A stretch of DNA of 64,000 nt from Pegea sp. RAD2-039 (lineage: Eukaryota; Chordata; Thaliacea; Salpida; Salpidae). The notes under the pieces are model-generated. The model saw nothing but the letters and a program-made list of their open reading frames with translations. It was not told the origin of the DNA and made no database searches. Position 1 is the stretch's first letter; the number at the start of each line of letters is the position of its first letter. Both the position numbers and the translations under genes were made by a program. This document shows, one piece after another, positions 51,282-63,397 of this stretch. Where the stretch lies: assembly GCA_034620365.1 (NCBI GenBank), contig JAQGEQ010000048.1, forward strand, positions 1,178,001 to 1,242,000. Reading direction: 5' to 3'.

Positions 51282-54183
51282 TCATGCTACTGGAAAAGAC
51301 CATATACAATTACCAGTAGTTTTATATGGTAAAGTGGGTGAAGGACGAGCTATTTTGCTGTAAATGTGTTTGTTTACAGCAATACATGGAATCGACAAGG
51401 ACAGAAGCTCAACAGATTCATAATCCATTACTCCAAAGATATTTAGATGACTCATAGCAGGTAGTGAAGAGAAAGCTCTAAAAAACAAAAAGTAAAAATC
51501 TTTAAAATGTTCAGCAAAATTATTAGTTTATAGAAAATTCTTTATATCCGATCTAAACTTGTGATGAAATCTGTTCATGTTTTTAGTTACTGGTTTTTAA
51601 ACTACTTGGTACTTGAATCAGTTTTACATATGGTACCCAATCTAGCTAAGTGCTTTGTAATAAGGTCTTTAATAAATTCAGTGATTTTGTGATATATCAA
51701 GTTAAAAACCAAACTAAACAAGATAGTAATTCGAGTTAATTTTGAAGAACTTTGAGGTTATGCAACTTATCTTTAAACAAAAGTAAATGTAACAATTTCG
51801 AAGGTTGAAAAAGTAGAAAATGAAAAAACTTACAAATATGCATTTGGATTAACTCCATAGCACCTGCTCATACTGACTTCTTTGATAGAGTTTGAAAGAA
51901 AGCAAATGATGTTTTCAACGGTTCCATCAGTAAGTTGATTAGAATCACTGATGTCTAACTCTTCTAGTTTTTGACAATTTTTCAACATTTTCAACACATG
52001 ATAATCATACAAAGTATCATAGAAGCCAGATAGGTTGATTTTCAGTAATCCAAAAGGTAAGCTTTTAATAATCTTTAAATATATCATGGCATAAATCAAC
52101 AGAATTAAGATTTATTATTATTAACAAAACAAATCTTTCTGTCTGTTACATTGCTGTAAACTTATAAAAAAAATAAATATCCACCTTATCTGGATCTAAA
52201 GTCCCCGAGTTAATCCAAGCTAAATTAAGTTCTTTCAAGTTTTGATTATTTTGGAGTACATTAGCAAGCCCTTCAACATTTATATCTGTACACATACTTA
52301 AATTGATACAAGTGAAGTTGGAACAAGTTGAAAGATGTCTAAAAAAGTAACAAAAATCATTAGATTGAAATAAAATGAATAATTTCATCTAGGAAAAGAT
52401 ATTTTTCAAAGATAAATGATGTAAATAATTAGTTATTCACCTGAGTATATCATCATTAACTATCAGACCTTCTAAACTGATATTAATCAAGTTTCTGCAT
52501 TTTGATAGAATTGAAGTTAGATGTTTAGATGAAATAATAGCATTTGTGAAATCTAATGAATGAATCTTATAAGATATTTCATCGCTAATAGGTACTTGTC
52601 TGAAAAAATAAAAGGTAATTAAATAAATCACCAAGAAAAAGTATTTTAAAAGAGAATACACGTTACCACTAAGCAAACAAAATTTTCTTATAAACAAGTT
52701 TTCTAGGGTTTTAAGATTGAATCAATCAAAATATTTTTATCATCTTTTTGTAGACTACATAAGGTACAGCTTACATAAGAAGAAAATTATTGTACACAAA
52801 AATAATCAGTTTTATCATTATTTTGATAAACAAAATGACTGAAAAGATGAAATTATGCTCAGCATTAAAGATCTTAAAAAAGAAGATTCATCTGCTGAAT
52901 GCAATTTTTTGCAATTCTATTCTTTTTTCTTTTTTATGGTAAATATCAAACCTGTTCTAAAAACTTATAAGCTAACATACAAAGCAAGCTACATGTACAA
53001 GTGCTGTACAAAATATATTGAACAAACATTAATTAGTTGTTATAAAAAAAATTAATGCAAAAAAAATATAATGGTTAAAGTAGAGATTTTCATCTAAAAA
53101 ATTCATTTATAAATTTGTGAAAAGAAGCAAAAACGCATGAAGGCATTTAAGTAGGTTGAAATATCTTGAAACAAACCTGTTTGAATCAATAAGCAAATCA
53201 TTTGATGCAATAGTTGATCCTTTAAGACACAAAACTTTAACATCTTTCTCTAAAATCGCTTTTAGATCATATATAGGTAATCTTTTTCCTGATAGATCTA
53301 TATTTTTCCAAAGCATTTTGTCTAAGCTACAAAGAATTCAGTTTATCAAAAAACGAGCTTTCAATAAGAAACAAAAGAATTTATTAGAAAATGACCATCT
53401 TGAAGAGATACAACTTGAAGGGCTTCAGTAAGTTACCAAAAAACTGATCAATTGTAAAAATAACATTTCTATAATAATACTAGTTCACTGAGTATATCCA
53501 GCAAATAGTTCTAAAAAACTTAAAGAACAATAAAAACATATCTTGTTGTATCTATCTTTAAATGAGTATAAATCAAATTCTGCAGATATTTATGTTGTAA
53601 AATTGTTTATAATGAGGTTTTATTAATTTTGAGTAAATCTATAAAAAAATGTACTACTTACATTATTGCATACCATCTTCGACAAACACGACTGCAATAT
53701 ATCTTAGAAGCTGTATCACAATGACTAAAGATGTTCAGTAAAATTTCAAATGGAAGATTACTCGTATAGTCAGGGTCTGAATAACATATTTATACCCGTC
53801 AGTAAACAAACATAATTTTATTTAATTATCTATGTATAATTCTACTTACAAACTTTTACAACCGGGTCAGAAAACAATTTTTTGCCTTTATAAACAGGTT
53901 CACTGGTCTTTCGATAATTTTTTCTCATTCTTTCTCTTACTTTTCTTACATCAGGAATACTTACTTTACAATTACGACTTCTTGTAGAGTTTCTATTAAG
54001 TTCAACTGGAGCTAGCCTTAGAATATTTTGACTTTTTTTAGGTTCAGGAGAAATTTCACCAATAATACCAAGATCATCATAATATTTCTTTTTAGTTTCA
54101 TCATCAATCAACCATTGGATGTTAACTATATGTCTTTTGGTATTTTCAGTATTTTGTTTTACAAATATACCAGATGTCTGCAT
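51282..54183 (-). CDS. SKP2: S-phase kinase-associated protein 2 (SKP2), F-box and leucine-rich repeats
   Basis: Substrate receptor of the SCF-SKP2 ubiquitin ligase, which in animals targets CDK inhibitors such as p27 for degradation. Seven exons: 53850-54183, 53662-53776, 53177-53326, 52441-52599, 52185-52338, 51834-52072, 51282-51477; phases close, 448 residues (human 424). The start is the ATG at 54183. The N-terminal 110 residues are charged and poorly conserved. The F-box is NLPFEILLNIFSHC ... VCRRWYAIM followed by LDKMLWKNIDLSGK, as in SKP2. Leucine-rich repeats follow: IHSLDFTNAIISSKHLTSIL, LINISLEGL, NLKELNLAW, LLKINLSGFYD, LEELDISDSNQLTDG, SMSRCYGVNP. The C-terminal tail HIYSKIARPSPTL matches the SKP2 tail (FTTIARPT), which folds back over the repeats. 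The Cks1-binding surface was not checked residue by residue. Confidence 0.94.
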
Positions 54184-56048
54184 ACTAATCCTTATCAAAC
54201 TATTAGAAAATAAATTAAGTTCAATCGTTGAAAGATCCACTTAAGTAAACAATTGTTAAAATAATTGTTAGAAACAACAATGAGCTTACAAATGAAACTT
54301 TTATTGAATAAACTGAAATCTGTCAAGCAAAAAAGCTTTCTTTAATATGCTTTGTATTGAAAATCAACTATAAGCATTCTTAAAAAATAAATAACTTAAC
54401 CTTTAAATTATAAACCATTAGTTTACTAAAAATTTATAATAACTATGAAGCTTTGGTAATAAGACTTTAATAATAAAGATTGTGTTTAATATATAGCATA
54501 AATTCAAAACTACACAATAAATAAGCCTAGATGAAATTAGATATATTTTGCAAAAAAATTTAGGCTAAACGCAAATAAAGGTAAATTAAAAAAAATTAAT
54601 TAATACTGATTCTAAGAACTTTTTAACATTTTCACTATTTACAAATCGTAACTAATTATTGGGGCAAATAAAATTAGGCTCAATAAACAATTTGATATTT
54701 ATTATTAAATGTTATATCAAAAAACAATGTAATATGTAAATTAATAAGAAAAACTGATTTTTTTTTCTTAATCTTTACGAACTAAATAATAAAAAATTTA
54801 ACAATTTTTGTAAACATGTTGATATTTAAATTCAAATCACTAAAATTAATTTGTATTTGAACAAAAATACTTTAAGATTATTGATTTGATCTTTGTTGTA
54901 TATTTACGTAGATAAAAAAAATAATTACCATTTGTTAAGTATCTTTTAATTATATAAAATATTTCGTTTACTGAATTTATTAAATATTCAGATAATTATG
55001 AAATCAAGCATATAATTAAAAAAATAACAATATCCATAGCAAAGCTGCTAACACAGTCAATGAATAAATAAAAAATATATAAATTAAATAGACTATTATT
55101 TAAAAGCTATTATAGCAGCAAATTCTATCATGGACAAAAATACAAAAAAATTGTTAAACAATTTCAATCTAATTAAACCTTAATTTTGAAAACTATTTAC
55201 TATTTTAATGTTTCACATCGTAATTTGCAAATATGATAAAAAATAAAAGCTATCGTTATCGAAAAAATAAATGATTTAAATTATAAACATATTAACTGTA
55301 AATTTTTATAAATCAATATAACTTCAATGAAAATTTTGTTTACATTAATTATCATACAATAAATGTAACTAACAAGTATATCGTCTTGATCGACAATAAT
55401 GGGTTAATTTAATATATAAGAGCGAAAAATTTGAATGAAACTATTAATATTATTGGTTTTTTAAAATATCAAAAACCATACAACTACAGGATAAGTATTC
55501 TAGCTGAGAGCTTGAAGTGCGCAAATTAACTCTTAAGCTATTTCAACATATCAATTTCAGTTAGGGATTTCCGCTTTAAGTTGTATCTATATAATTATTG
55601 CGATCTCTAGTACTATAACCTAGGTATTTATTGTTTTAGCAAAATTGTTCGATGTATTTGAATCAAGTAGTCATTCATCACTAATGCTTTGAAACGTCAA
55701 CTAATTTTATTGAACTCAAAACTATAAATAATACTTTTGATCAATCTCGACTTCATAGAACTTTGAAAAACACCAAACAGCGATTTATTCGGCTCTGAAT
55801 ATGTGATAGATAACAAAAGCATTAATATACTAAACAAGATGCTATTTACCATTATTAGACCATAATGATTGTAAATTAAAAACTAAATTAAATATATTTT
55901 TGCTCGATAATGATTTTTATAACTTGGTTAATTCAACTGTTTAAATGTTGATAGAATTGAAAAAATAATTTAAGCGGAATATTTTATTAAAAGCTTGTAG
56001 CACAATTAGTTACAAGATATATCAGATCAACTTTGATTTCATCGTCTT
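54184..56048. other. Intergenic, extremely AT-rich
   Basis: Upstream of SKP2 and downstream of NARS1, both on the minus strand. No coding or RNA feature seen. Confidence 0.45.
55983..55988 (-). terminator. Polyadenylation signal for NARS1
   Basis: AATAAA on the gene strand about 60 bases past the NARS1 stop codon. Confidence 0.45.
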
Positions 56049-59000
56049 TTAAGGTGTACATCGTTCAATAAATCGTGGGTAAAGACACACATCACGTATA
56101 TGATATTGGTTACACAACCAAGTAAGCAAGCGCTCTACTCCAAGTCCATAGCCTCCATGAGGACAACTTCCAAATTTGCGCTGATTTACAAAATTTAAAC
56201 AATTTTCAGAAACAAGAACCCGTGAAATTCAATTATAGTGATAACAAATACCTGATCAGTGTACCAGTAGTACATCTTCGGGTCTACTCCTTCTGTTTTG
56301 TAAGCTTCCATAAGCTCTTCATGATTATCCATTCTCATAGAACCTCCAATAATCTCGCCTACGTTTGGCATCAATAAATCCACCTAAGAAATTTGTCAAT
56401 TGGAAAATTGTGGAAAGCATTTCAATCGAGATTTACTGATTCAGTTAAGCTCTTGTTATCAGGGCACTTTTGCATATAGAAAGATTTGATAGGAGCGGGG
56501 AACCGGCAAAGTAGAATCGGCTCTCCAATCTTATCCGTCATCTTTCGTTCCGGCATTTCAGGAATATCTTCACCAAACTCATAGTAGCCACCTAATCAAT
56601 TTATAAATATTTCAAGTTTTATAGAAATATTTAGATAAGTTACCTTCTTCTTTTTGAATGTCATTTTCTTTCAGATATGTAATAGCATCGGCATAATCCA
56701 TTCGCTTAAAAGGTCTTTTTGGTGGAGTAAATCCCTAAATGAAAACTGATAAGTTGTAGTTGTTGATTTAGTTCAGTTAACTAACCGGGTTCAGTTCCAA
56801 AACCAACTGACCAGCCGGTGACTTCATCAGTCTGTCGACTGTATCACAAATCAGGTCTTCTAACCGATCCAGTAAATCACCAAAAGTAATAAATGGACAT
56901 TCAGCTTCAAGATGAGTGTACCTGAAAAAGAAAGTTCAAAGTGAAATTAAAGAATTTCAGCTGAATTTGGATTAATTCTTTTGAAGTAGCTCAAATAATT
57001 TGAAATTTAAACCAAATGTCTTAAATTAAATTTTTTGAAATGCTTTAAATTGAAGGACGCTAAGAAAAGAAAACGGATTTATAGTTGCGTCTAGAGACGT
57101 ATAAATGTCTGAAGGAGATGAGTTGCAACAAGTCTCTAAAATCAATCATCAGAGACTGTCATCAAGAAGTGATGCAGACCAACACTCGAGAGAAATGATC
57201 ACCAATCAATCTTCTCTTCTGTGTTACCAACAATAACAACATTTTTCAAACAGAAGAGCACTTAGGAAAACTTCACAAAATACAGAGGAGCCAAAAATTA
57301 ATGATAAAATCCTTCTGAATCAGGATTCTCTTTCAGCATATTCTTAGTTTTTTTAATTTATACAAATAATTGAACAACGAATTACTCAGCAAGATGACGG
57401 CGAGTTCGACTTTTTTCAGCTCGGAATGATTCAGCCATACAAAAGACGTCTCCCAAGCTCGGTAAGCAAGTTTCTAGATAAAGCTGAGATGATTGAGTGA
57501 GGTAAGCTTGCTCGCCAAAGAAATCGAACTTGAAAAGGGTGCTGCCACCTTCGCATTGAGTTTGGACCATGCATGGTGGAGTTACCTAGCAACAAAAACG
57601 GTTTCAAATAAACTTTTTGTAATCAATTGTTTACTGAAACAATCGAAACTATTTTTAGAAACCTCAGTATATCCACGAGAAAAGAAATGTTCACGAAAAG
57701 CTTGCATAAGGTGTGATCTGACTCTTAAAATCTTTGATGTCTGTTCGCCACGAATCACCAAATGTCGATTATCAAGCTTGATATCAACTTCAGCATCCTA
57801 AAAGATCATTTCATTCAAAACTGATTCCACAACTTTTTATAAATTACTTCATTCAAAACATTGTCGATTCCACCAGGGGGGGCTAGAGCAATGAGCTCCC
57901 AAAAATCACAGACTAGCTCGTGGCCTCCAGGAGCCTGTAAAGATCATTGAGCTGATGAAGATCATTGTTCAACTTCTCCACTTACTTCTTTTCCTTCTGG
58001 TACAGCTTCTAAAACTCCATATAAGGTAATGGTGCTTTCAGTAGAAAGTAAAAGAGCTTCATAAGTTTGACACAACTTGCCAGTGAGCAGAGCTTGAACA
58101 TATCCACTGCCGTCACGGAGAACAACAAACATTAAAGCTTTACCTGAAAATTGATCAAAGACATATTTACATTTGATTGAGACAGATGAGTTTAGTGATT
58201 TTTAATTGTTTAGAGCAAATAAACCTTGTCGTCTAATTCGATGTACCCATCCACTAATCTTGATACGCGTACCACGACAGGAAACACATTCTCTAATCTT
58301 TATCTATGTCAACAAAATAATGAATTTCAGACAATTCAAGTGCTTTTAATTAATTTCGACTCTTCAAATATTTACTTAAAAACAAGTTATTAAAAACTAA
58401 CTTGCTTAGCGACTGGCAAAGAGTTATCTTGACTGATAGAAACTGATTTGGATTCTTTTAGATTCTTTTCTCGTCGTTCGGCATCTAAAGCTTTTTGTTT
58501 CTACAAAAATTAATTATTTAATATAAAATAACAAATCAAAATAAACCAATTCGAAGTAACATTAGAATTATTGTTATAAAAAAGTTATTTTTACTTGATC
58601 ACCACAAAGAAAAATCTGTACTACATTTAGTCTTTCAACAATTAATTCAATTGTAAATGCTTAGCTTACTTAATAATATTAAGTTGAGATATTAACTATG
58701 TAAGAATTGCCATCATAAAATAAATATTAAGATTTTATACTATTAAAATACATAAATAAATTCATGAGGGTTTATAACAAAGAAAAAATAATAATATCAT
58801 AACTAGTAAAAAAATCTTACATTTTTAGAATCCATTTTTCTCAGCTCTTGATCATAAAGCTTTTTTTGTTTTTTAAGCTGAGCCTTGGCAATTTTCTCAT
58901 ACTTCTACAAAATAAAAATTATATAAAGTTTTTAGAGCAAATTGTTAACTTGAATTATAAACGAACAATAGATCAAAAAGGTTGTACTTTCTATTTATAT

Positions 59001-59717
59001 AGAAATATGTTTTTAGTTTTAACCTGTTTTTCATCTTTGCCATCAACAAATATTTCAGAAAAGTTTTCTGATTTACAACTTAGCATAGCATGAAGAACAG
59101 ACTTGTAGGGATTATCAATAGTCCCTTCTCCCTTTTCATCACTTCCATACTTTTCACTGACATAAAGCCCATTTTCTGATTCAAACAATTTTGAGTAAAG
59201 AATGAGTTTAAACAAAATTAGATATAAACATAAATATAATTTAAAATAGTTTCAATATTTTTTTTTTAAATAAGAATACAATTATATGTTTATATCATCA
59301 AGTACATTAAGTGATGCAATTTTGTTTTTGGTAAAGTTTAATAAAACAAATTAAAAAGAAAAGTTTAAATATTATAATATTAGAAGTATTTAGTTAGAAC
59401 TTTATCATGAACTAAATGAAAAATGTTTTAATAATAATCATTAAAAACGATTAAAATGCTAAGCACTTTTTAAACTTCACACTTTTTAAAGTCTTTTTAA
59501 ACTTTGAATTTCAAATTTTTGGAATATTAAACTAAAACCAATAAGATATATTTTATTTTTTCCACAATAAAAATTCTTAGAAACCAAATTTTAGATGAAT
59601 CAACACCACATCATATAATCAAATCATTTAATTAATAATGAATTATCTAATTCATACAAGATAATATAAAAATGTCATACCTAAAGAAATAGATTCAACT
59701 GCTTCTGATAAAGACAT
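56049..59717 (-). CDS. NARS1: Asparaginyl-tRNA synthetase, cytosolic (class IIb)
   Basis: Charges tRNA-Asn with asparagine using ATP. Fourteen exons: 59681-59717, 59024-59175, 58821-58904, 58402-58500, 58225-58303, 57986-58143, 57848-57934, 57663-57797, 57386-57585, 56786-56921, 56644-56734, 56437-56591, 56252-56383, 56049-56180; phases close, 558 residues (human 548). The N-terminus has the eukaryote-specific appended domain ([20 protein letters not shown]) and a Lys-rich linker. The OB-fold anticodon-binding domain spans about residues 125-230 ([20 protein letters not shown]). The catalytic core has [13 protein letters not shown], motif 2 [25 protein letters not shown] sequence split by an intron, [17 protein letters not shown], and motif 3 [10 protein letters not shown] near residue 525, ending [13 protein letters not shown], the typical end. 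No key residue is missing. It carries no obvious mitochondrial presequence. Confidence 0.97.
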
Positions 59718-60149
59718 CTTTTTAACAAGATAGCAAAAAATATATAAAGAATTAATAAGCTGAGTCTTCTTTAAAAAAAAAATTTAATAGTATATTTTTA
59801 TCGACTTTTATTTCTAAAACTTAAAAAAATAAATTATAAGAAATCATTATTTAATTTAAACTTGAGATGATCTAACTAGATTTATACATGAGTAAAGCAA
59901 CAAAAAAGATCAATACTAAGAAGGCTTGTGAAAATGATTTTATCTTGGGCCTAATTTAAAAAAAAGCTAGAAAAGAATTATTTGAATGGTTGAAAGAGCC
60001 AACACATACTCGTTAGTATAAGAGCAACGTAATCATAACATGGAAATAGTTTTTATGGCTTATTTAAAAGTACTGTGGAAAAAAATTGAGGTAAAAGTTT
60101 TTGATATTATAAAAATATTATTTAAGTTTTTTTATAAATCATGTATTTA

Positions 60150-60318
60150 CTTTTTATACATTTAACATTCTGTGTAATAATTCAATGTTATATTGTACGG
60201 AGCCATGTGTTATATTTTTTTCTTTCTATATTTTCAACTTCATTATATAAAATATTGTTTGTTAGAATCTGTGTTAGCGAGAGCTAGTCTTTATAGGTAC
60301 CCTTCTTCGCGTTCATTG
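60150..60318 (+). repeat. Dispersed repeat, copy B
   Basis: Aligns with the reverse complement of 8282-8456 (see that entry for shared blocks). It is more GC-rich at its right end (GTGTTAGCGAGAG ... GGTACCC ... TTCGCG) than the surrounding DNA. By eye the copies agree at roughly three quarters of positions, which suggests old insertions of the same family. Confidence 0.6.
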
Positions 60319-60847
60319 TAATAGAAAAATAATAGTAGACAGATTTGATAAAAGCCTCATTTCTTTAAAAGTAAATTATTTTTAGACTACATATTCTAAT
60401 CAAATTCTATGGATTTTATAAAATTTAATATGATAAATTTAACTTAAAAGTATACAGCAAGCTATCACACTAAGAAAAGTGTTTTATGTAATCTGATTCA
60501 ATAAAATATTCCCATAGATCTTGTAAGGAAGAGCTTTAAAATATTTTGAAGCATAACAGATTAACAGCTATGAATTTTTTTTATTGATTTTAGTTTAGTT
60601 AATGCTTTGTCTTATCAACTTTTACTTTACGAGAAACAATACTTATATTTGCTTACTTATTTTTGCTTAATAAATAAAAAGTTAATAGTCCATTTCAAAA
60701 AAGAAAAAAGTTTGAGCTATGAAAAATGTGGAGTTGGGTAGATAAGTAAAGTTTTATCTCTGAAAAGTTATCATTTGTATGAATTTTGCTAGGACTAATT
60801 GGAATATCAGACACAAAATGATTTATCCAATGAAAAAGGTGTTGTCT

Positions 60848-60920
60848 GTCTCCGTAATGTAGCGTTTATCACGCCCGTCTAATACGCGGAAGATCTTGGG
60901 TTCAAGACCAGGTGAACACA
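60848..60920 (+). pseudogene. tRNA-Val-like sequence, probably the head of a SINE
   Basis: 73 bases with a good box A (TAATGTAGCGTTTATCAC) and box B (GGTTCAAGACC). The body resembles animal tRNA-Val, but the anticodon loop reads CTAATAC (anticodon AAT) instead of CTAACAC. The acceptor stem pairs at about five of seven positions and the T stem has a mismatch. It is therefore more likely a tRNA-derived pseudogene or SINE promoter than a working tRNA. Confidence 0.5.
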
Positions 60921-61220
60921 AAGTTATAACAACAAAAAGTCTATAAAAAATCCAGGTAGATTATCTGGGTAATGACAGAGCTTCTATAAAAGAAACAAAA
61001 CTCTGAATTTAAAGCCAAAGTATGAAACTCGTGGGCAGTTTGTTATTGCACTCAGTGTCGTTATGGCAGCTACTACAACCATCAAGGCGTAGCCAGATAA
61101 ATTCTCCTGTTCCGCTGCGAAACCTTGTTAAAGGCTTAAACTAGATCATCATAATTTCTGCACTGCCTTTCGGCGAAAGCAGTCCATTTCTTCTTCATCT
61201 AAATAATCTAATGAAATTAT
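60848..61220 (+). mobile_element. Probable tRNA-derived SINE
   Basis: The tRNA-like head is followed by about 300 bases clearly richer in GC than the neighbourhood, without an open frame. They include GGCAGCTACTACAACC and, at 61162-61183, a hairpin ACTGCCTTTC-GG-CGAAAGCAGT with one bulged base. A tRNA head plus a compact GC-richer body is how SINEs are built. The exact 3' end and any target-site duplication could not be fixed. Confidence 0.45.
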
Positions 61221-61667
61221 CTAGGAAGGACCAACGTTTAAGCAAGTTTCAAAAGACTGCAATAAAAACGCCTCGATACTTTTTATGGGGGTAACAAAAA
61301 GAATTAACATCCGAAAAAAACTTGCATGTATCTAACTTATTATATTATTTTTGTGAATTACTAATAATATTTTCATTACAACAGACTGTATAAAAAACTT
61401 GCACTTAAAATATTTAAAATTTAAAAAAAAAGTTTCCAAAAAATCCTAGGCCATAAGTTTCTAGTTACTTATAGATTTACAAAACTCAAAGTTTATCTCC
61501 AAAATAGCGTATTATTTCATAAATTGATTACGTGCCTAAACAGTTTGGTGAATTAAATAGAAATTCATTGTTTACTTAATGTTAGCAGATGCATATATTC
61601 CCAACACAAAGCTTTCTAATACAGGTTTGTTTATGGTGCTTATTTCTTATAGTGTGCCAAGCAGCTA

Positions 61668-63193
61668 ATGATGTTTTCTACTCGTCAATTTTTCATCTAC
61701 TTTCTTTTTATGTGTGTTTATGTCAGGAGTTCTTTAGAAGGAATGGCATCTGAACGAAAGTATGATTGGTCAATACCAACATTTGAGTTAGCTTTTGATC
61801 TAGCTCCAGGAAATATTGATTGTTTGTATGAACATGTAGACGAAGGAGGAAAATTTAAGTTTACATTTCGAGTAAAAACTTATTCATAATGTTCTTATTT
61901 ATTTAATTTGTATCTCATAGTTTTTTTATAGTATGATTGAAATTAAATGTTCTAAAAATACGACTAACATAAACTAAAAGAGTTGATAAAACAAACAAAT
62001 CAACTGCTTGAATTGTTTGTTAAATAAAAATATCTAAATAAAACTTAATATCAAACTTTGAAATCAGATGAAATGGGTATTATTACGTTACTCTAGGTGA
62101 TGAACTCAGCGACTCCTTTTAGGAGCAACTACATCAGTGTTTACATCAGAGACCCTAAAGGTCAAATGCTAATAAAATTTCCCAAACAACGCCAAATGAA
62201 TATGCCTATGTTTACAGCCGAAAATGAAGGTAAAATTTCTTAAGCAAACAAATTTATTTAGAGTTGTAACTTATGTATCATTTCAAAATATTAGCATAAA
62301 ATGCTCAATATAGGCCTCTTTTAATAATTTTTTCAGGATATTACGAGTTTTGCTTCGACAACACCGCGGATACTTTTAGCTCAAAAAAAGTTGAAGCTTT
62401 TATTGCGGTTGTGGTTGCAGAAGATCCATTCAAGATTAATTTAGAGTTAGCAAAAGATGAAGAGTTAAATCAAACAATGGAGTCATACGACAACTTAATG
62501 GTAAGCTGTATTTTCTTCACAGCTGATAAATGTTTTTATAACTTATAAACTTATTACAATTTTTGATTAAGATATTTTGCGCTAAATAGTTTGATGAGTC
62601 ATAACTAAATGAAAACACCTATTGTATCATTTAAAAAAAATCAACCCTGCAGCTTAGGTTTTTTTCTTTTGCTTTATATAATTTCAAAAATTGTGATACA
62701 ATTTGTTTACTTAAATTCGTAATTTAATTTTGAAAATATCATTGTCTAAGCAAAACTCATAGTAAGAGTGAACTTTAATAAATATTACTTTAATATTTAA
62801 ATAAGTGAGCTTTATTATAATGACAAAAATGTTAAAACAGAATAAGATATCTCACATTCACTATTTCACTTCTCGAATTTCTAATCAACTTCACATGCAA
62901 AGAAGATTAGAGAATGCTGATCTTGCTGATTTGTTGTCTTATCAACTCACGATTAGACGGTAAGTACAAATAGAAAAATAGAATTCTCTTCTCATAACAG
63001 CAAATATCATGCAAGAAAGCTCTTTTTCGGTCGAAACTGTTTTTGAACTTTTTGTTTGTTTTCTAATTCTCTACAAACTTTCAGATATTCTATTTTAACA
63101 ATATTAGTCATAATTTCTGTGGCTTATTTTCACACATGGAGTATCAAAAGATTGTTCGAAAATCAATCAGCTAAACAAGTTACAAGAGCTTGA
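61668..63193 (+). CDS. p24/TMED family cargo receptor, gamma (TMED1/5-like) type
   Basis: Type I membrane protein of early secretory vesicles, helping load cargo into COPII/COPI carriers. Five exons: 61668-61871, 62097-62229, 62337-62500, 62841-62959, 63085-63193; phases close, 242 residues. Two ATGs stand in tandem (61668 and 61671). A signal peptide (MFSTRQFFIYFLFMCVYV) is followed by a GOLD domain with the paired cysteines in IDCLYEHV and YYEFCFDNTADTFSSKK, a helical region (HMQRRLENADLADLL), one membrane span (ILTILVIISVAYFHTW) and a short tail IKRLFENQSAKQ. The FCFDNT-x-x-T-x-SxK block and a tail with LFE and no C-terminal dilysine resemble TMED1/TMED5. Family certain; subclass likely. 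Confidence 0.9.
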
Positions 63194-63391
63194 GACCAAT
63201 GATGTAATATTTAATGATGTTTTATTGTTGATTCGTTCAAATTCAATTTTTCAATTCAAACTTTGATTAGTAGCTCGTTTTAAAGCTAAATGAATTTTAA
63301 GTTGTTTGCGGAAAATTAATTTCTTTACAAATTCTAAGCTTTTTAAAATGAGTTAATTTAGTAGCTAAAAATAATATCTTTTGTATACTAT

Positions 63392-63397
63392 AATAAA
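63392..63397 (+). terminator. Candidate polyadenylation signal for TMED
   Basis: AATAAA about 200 bases after the TMED stop codon. Confidence 0.35.

Larger units (their letters stand above)
59718..61667. other. Divergent promoter region of NARS1 and TMED with two repeat elements
   Basis: The two genes point away from each other. In between lie repeat copy B (60150-60318) and the SINE-like element from 60848. No further coding exon is seen. Core promoters cannot be marked. Confidence 0.45.

Noticed and set aside
54184..54240. SKP2 start extended upstream to 54240
   Set aside because: The codon there is GTG; the first in-frame ATG is at 54183.
60848..60920. Functional tRNA gene
   Set aside because: Two mismatches in the acceptor stem, one in the T stem, and a Val-like body with an AAT anticodon argue for a decayed or SINE-borne copy.
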